Source: Bacteroidales bacterium (GTDB lineage Bacteria > Bacteroidota > Bacteroidia > Bacteroidales > P3). From it: DNA of 17,967 nt. Under the pieces are notes generated by a model, which ran no database searches, was not told the DNA's origin, and worked only from the letters and a program-made list of their open reading frames with translations. Location: positions 1-17,967 of the forward strand of contig JAEEIS010000054.1 in assembly GCA_016281475.1 (NCBI GenBank). The letters are read 5' to 3'. Positions 14,896 through 17,967 of this stretch are shown here, in pieces. The first letter of the stretch is position 1. Each line of letters opens with the position of its first letter. Position numbers and translations under genes: made by a program.

Positions 14896-17697
14896 ATGGA
14901 AACATTTCTTGCAGAAGTAGCGCAACGACTACGCACAAAACATCCCGACGACTTGAACCAAGTGACGGTGATATTTAACAATCGTCGTTCTGGTCTTTTT
15001 CTACGCCGACAATTCGCGTCAATGGGAGGCCAGCCCTTCTTCCTACCGCGCATTATGGGCATTGACGAACTGATTTCGGAACTGGGTGGATTAACCATTA
15101 TTCCAAATGAGTACCTGCTATTCGAGTTGTTCGACATTCATCGTCATTTAGATGAGGCAAACGACAAGTACACTAATTTCGAAGATTTTATCTCGTTCGG
15201 AGAAATGATGCTTGCCGACTTCTCGGAAATAGACCTCTACTGTGTAGATGCCCAAAGTCTCTTCAGCAATCTACATGATATCAAAGCCATAGAGAAATGG
15301 AACGTAGAAACGGGTCAGCCCACTCCTTTCCAAGAGAAATACCTTACATTCTACCAATCGCTTTACCAGTACTATACTCAGTTGCACAAACGACTAATAG
15401 AACGTCGACAGGCGTATGGGGGAATGGCCTATCGGCATGTGGCAGAGAATATTGATGCCCTTGCACCGAATAGCGACAACCGATATTACTATTTTGTCGG
15501 GTTCAATGCCATATCGGCTTGTGAGAAACTCATAATCAAGCACTATCTGCGACAGGGAAACGGCACATTCATCACCGATGGCGATGCTTACTACTATGAC
15601 GATTCCACGCAAGAGGCGGGTCACTTTTTGAGGGACAATCCTTTCCTCACGGGCGAGTACCCAGCGCACTTTGCGATGGAACACAAGGAGATAACCATCG
15701 TCAGCTGTCCCGAGAATGTGCTTCAAAGCAAATACGCAGGGCAACAGCTCGCCCAACAAATACAGGCACATCCAGACAACCCTATTGAACAGACAGCCAT
15801 CGTGTTGGCCGACGAGTCGCTTCTGCTGCCCGTACTCAACGCCCTGCCACAAGAAATCAAGACCGCCAACGTGACGATGGGTTACCCATTCAGCAACACT
15901 GCTGTACATTCGCTGGTACTCAAGCTGTTCGCCCTACATCAGCGTCGCCGTGAGGCACTTTTCTATCACACAGACATTCTCGACACCCTCTCCGACAACG
16001 GGATTGCGACCATACTTGGTATCAACAACATACATTCTCAGCTAAGCAATCTGCTTGCCAACAGCCATATCATTTATGCCACCGACGAGGAAATAACCGA
16101 CCTGTGCCGCCAACTAGCATGTGACCCCACTCCCATTCGGTTTCTCTTCCCCCATGAAATACCCACACCCGACGACTTTCTTCTGTTGCTGCGGCAACTC
16201 ATCCACACACTATACGACATCCACGCACTCGACAACGACCGCAAAGAAAAAGAGGCACTTGCGTGCCTGCTGCGAATTGTGGACTACTTTCAGGAATTGC
16301 AGAAACAATACCATTTCGTCGACAATCTCAACACGCTCTTGAAGATATACACCCGCTTGGCGCAACGTAACTCGGTGCCGTTCTATGGAGAGCCACTACA
16401 GGGACTCCAAATACTGGGCGTACTGGAAACACGAAATCTGGACTTCAAAAGAGTCATACTGCTGTCAGCCAATGAGGGATGCCTGCCATCAGGAAAAACA
16501 AGCAACACTTTGATTCCATACGATTTAAAGGTCAATTTCGGCATTCCGACATTTCACGAAAAAGAGGCCGTGTACGCCTATAACTTCTACCGTCTGTTAC
16601 AACGCGCCACCGATGTCCATTTAGTATATCATACTGAAACAGAAGGAATCGGCAAAGGAGAACCAAGCCGTTTCCTGCTGCAGGTGCGGAGAGAGCTGGC
16701 ACAACGCTATCCCGACAACATCGCGTTGCACGAAGAAATACTGTTTGCCGACAGCCATGCTGCCACCACCACAGTCCCGCCGACTTACCCAAAGAACTCC
16801 ATTATTCTATGCCAGTTAGAGCAGATTGCCAAGCGTGGTTTCTCTCCGTCGGCACTCAACAAGTATCGTAGCTGTCCCGTAAGGTTCTACTATGAGAACA
16901 TCCTCAACATCAAGGGAAATGACCCCATGAATGACGACCTTGAGCAGAACGAGTTAGGAAGCTGTATCCACGCGGTGTTGGAGAAAATCTATTCGCCCTA
17001 CATCGGGATGCAGATTACCTCCGAGTCGTTAAAAGAGGCACTCGGAAAGGTGGACAACCTGTTAGCCGAAGTGCTCGACCAGCAATTCCACCATGGGAGA
17101 AGCCACGAGGGCCGCAACCATTTCTTCGAATCGGTTGCCAAGATACAGATAACCAACTTCTTGAAATCGGAAATACGATGTTTGGACAGAGGCGAGGAAA
17201 TACAAATCCTGGCTTTAGAGAAGGAGCTATCCCACACGATACAGGCCACCATTGGCGACAGCGCACAGCATGTGATTATTGCCGGCACCGCCGACCGCAT
17301 CGACAACTGGAACGGATACACCCGCATCATCGACTACAAGTCGGGCAAAGTAGATTCCAAAGATTTGATAGTAAACGAGTCAGAACCCAATTGGGCAAAT
17401 GTGTCCGACAAGTGGTTTCAAGTAATGATATACACGTGGTTGGCACACCACGTCGGGCAAGTGGGTGAACACTATTTGTCGGGCATCTATCCTCTCGGAC
17501 ACCTGCAGTCTGAACTATTGGTGGCGCAATGGGAAGGTTCGACAGTTCTAACACCCAAACATCTTCAGAGTTTTGAAAAAATACTACATGAACTAATCAC
17601 CGACATCTTCAATCCCGACATACCCTTTATTGCCAATCCCGAAAGCAAATCGTGCGCCCATTGCCCCTTCGCAGAGATATGTCGGCGCGGTTCTTGA
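14896..17697 (+). CDS. AddB-like protein with iron-sulfur PD-(D/E)XK nuclease domain
   Basis: 933 residues from ATG 14896. The first two thirds resemble a UvrD-family helicase that has lost function. No GxGKT Walker A is seen where it should lie (VTVIFNNRRSGLFLRRQF), yet a motif-like LETRNLDFKRVILLSANEGCLP remains near 508-530. The C-terminal RecB-type nuclease has FSPSALNKYRSCP (Cys660), His692 in GSCIHAVLE, Asp800 in GTADRID and Asp813/Lys815 in IIDYKSG. The set Cys660, Cys920, Cys923 and Cys929 (CxxC-x5-C) matches the 4Fe-4S staple of AddB nucleases. AddB works with AddA in double-strand-break end processing, but no AddA gene is here. The ATG at 14863 would overlap the previous gene; METFLAEVAQ fits homologous starts better. 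Confidence 0.88.
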   Translation: METFLAEVAQRLRTKHPDDLNQVTVIFNNRRSGLFLRRQFASMGGQPFFLPRIMGIDELISELGGLTIIPNEYLLFELFDIHRHLDEANDKYTNFEDFISFGEMMLADFSEIDLYCVDAQSLFSNLHDIKAIEKWNVETGQPTPFQEKYLTFYQSLYQYYTQLHKRLIERRQAYGGMAYRHVAENIDALAPNSDNRYYYFVGFNAISACEKLIIKHYLRQGNGTFITDGDAYYYDDSTQEAGHFLRDNPFLTGEYPAHFAMEHKEITIVSCPENVLQSKYAGQQLAQQIQAHPDNPIEQTAIVLADESLLLPVLNALPQEIKTANVTMGYPFSNTAVHSLVLKLFALHQRRREALFYHTDILDTLSDNGIATILGINNIHSQLSNLLANSHIIYATDEEITDLCRQLACDPTPIRFLFPHEIPTPDDFLLLLRQLIHTLYDIHALDNDRKEKEALACLLRIVDYFQELQKQYHFVDNLNTLLKIYTRLAQRNSVPFYGEPLQGLQILGVLETRNLDFKRVILLSANEGCLPSGKTSNTLIPYDLKVNFGIPTFHEKEAVYAYNFYRLLQRATDVHLVYHTETEGIGKGEPSRFLLQVRRELAQRYPDNIALHEEILFADSHAATTTVPPTYPKNSIILCQLEQIAKRGFSPSALNKYRSCPVRFYYENILNIKGNDPMNDDLEQNELGSCIHAVLEKIYSPYIGMQITSESLKEALGKVDNLLAEVLDQQFHHGRSHEGRNHFFESVAKIQITNFLKSEIRCLDRGEEIQILALEKELSHTIQATIGDSAQHVIIAGTADRIDNWNGYTRIIDYKSGKVDSKDLIVNESEPNWANVSDKWFQVMIYTWLAHHVGQVGEHYLSGIYPLGHLQSELLVAQWEGSTVLTPKHLQSFEKILHELITDIFNPDIPFIANPESKSCAHCPFAEICRRGS

Positions 17698-17720
17698 AAA
17701 CAAAAGATGCAGAAAAAAAA

Positions 17721-17751
17721 GTTGCGTATTCAAAAAAAATACGTATTTTTG
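17721..17751 (+). promoter_or_regulatory. Promoter with inverted repeat filling the spacer, before the terminal lipoprotein gene
   Basis: TATTTTTG (17744-17751) is an exact TAnnTTTG -7 box, and GTTG (17721-17724) stands as a -33 box with 19-bp spacing. The 19-bp spacer (17725-17743) is itself an imperfect palindrome with arms CGTATT and AATACG, a possible operator. Transcription would start near 17758. Confidence 0.65.
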
Positions 17752-17758
17752 CAGATTG

Positions 17759-17784
17759 ATACAAGAAAGCCCCCTTTCTTGTAT
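17759..17784 (+). promoter_or_regulatory. 11-bp stem-loop at the 5' end of the lipoprotein leader
   Basis: ATACAAGAAAG (17759-17769) pairs perfectly with CTTTCTTGTAT (17774-17784) around CCCC. It begins at about the predicted transcription start, 62 bp after the nuclease stop. No U-run follows, so it is a poor terminator. A 5'-end mRNA stabiliser is more likely, though it could also slow read-through from the nuclease gene. Confidence 0.55.
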
Positions 17785-17844
17785 TAAGTATTCAATAATT
17801 TGATTATTATCATATTGCAGAATAAAAAATATATAAGTATACAA

Positions 17845-17967
17845 ATGAGAAAAGCACTTTTTACTCTTTTCCTAGCCTCCGTTGTCCTGCTGACCGGATG
17901 CAGTGGGTTGTCCAAAATGAAGTCCAATAGCAAAAAAATCCGCTATCAGGCCAACCCCGACCCAGTA
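17845..17967 (+). CDS. Lipoprotein, N-terminal fragment cut by window end
   Basis: Forty-one codons from ATG 17845 stay open to the last base. MRKALFTLFLASVVLLTGC is a clear lipoprotein signal with lipobox LTGC and lipidated Cys19. The next residues (SGLSKMKSNSKKIRYQANPDPV) recall Bacteroidales lipoproteins of the Porphyromonas 53-kDa immunoreactive antigen (PG123) type, which begin with a similar KMK...I.Y...P segment. This is recollection at low certainty. The gene has its own promoter and an 86-nt leader with a 5' stem-loop, which would suit an abundant envelope protein. The leader before the ATG is A-rich with no SD sequence. Confidence 0.75.
   Translation, partial: MRKALFTLFLASVVLLTGCSGLSKMKSNSKKIRYQANPDPV

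Noticed and set aside
14156..17697. Nucleotidyltransferase plus nuclease as an antiphage defence pair
   Set aside because: The first is a sugar-phosphate enzyme with intact RmlA/MurU motifs and the second looks like housekeeping AddB. Nothing nearby suggests a defence island.

Overview
The window looks like a chromosomal segment from a Bacteroidota species, most likely order Bacteroidales. The support is the TAnnTTTG type -7 promoter boxes, start codons in AT-rich leaders without Shine-Dalgarno sequences, a BspA-like leucine-rich-repeat protein ending in a type IX secretion (T9SS) sorting domain, and SLBB and BY-kinase exopolysaccharide genes of the Bacteroidales kind. Genus cannot be fixed from sequence alone.

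Layout. (a) 1-442: intergenic DNA with a branched inverted-repeat element (12-148), a stretch with nothing recognisable (149-384), and a strong hairpin terminator (385-417) facing the minus-strand genes. (b) 443-13633: nine minus-strand genes in tight series, with gaps of 1-36 bp. In transcription order they are a Wza-like export lipoprotein, a Wzc-like BY-kinase/co-polymerase with an extreme Gly-Tyr tail, rmlA, rmlC, rmlD, a WbpD/WlbB-like sugar N-acetyltransferase, an exported LPP20/DUF5683-like protein, a fibronectin-type lipoprotein, and a 1601-residue secreted adhesin-like protein. One good promoter (13717-13750) precedes the series and one terminator follows it, so it may be a single transcript of about 13 kb. 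(c) 13634-14155: divergent intergenic region with that promoter, an array of 11-bp units (13927-13994) and a plus-strand promoter. (d) 14156-17697: plus-strand pair, a MurU/RmlA-type nucleotidyltransferase and an AddB-like protein with an iron-sulfur PD-(D/E)XK nuclease domain. (e) 17698-17967: promoter, 5' stem-loop and the first 41 codons of a lipoprotein cut by the window end.

How it may work together. RmlA, RmlC and RmlD make dTDP-L-rhamnose, although rmlB is not in the window. The acetyltransferase belongs to the diacetamido-uronic-acid pathway, and the Wza and Wzc homologues assemble and export polysaccharide. The last three genes encode envelope or surface proteins, one of them a T9SS cargo. 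In Porphyromonas, T9SS cargo is anchored to A-LPS through a sugar derived from the Wbp pathway. Finding a WbpD-like enzyme, rhamnose genes and a T9SS cargo in one likely operon is the most suggestive feature here. No glycosyltransferase, flippase or polymerase gene is present, so the locus is not a complete polysaccharide cluster.
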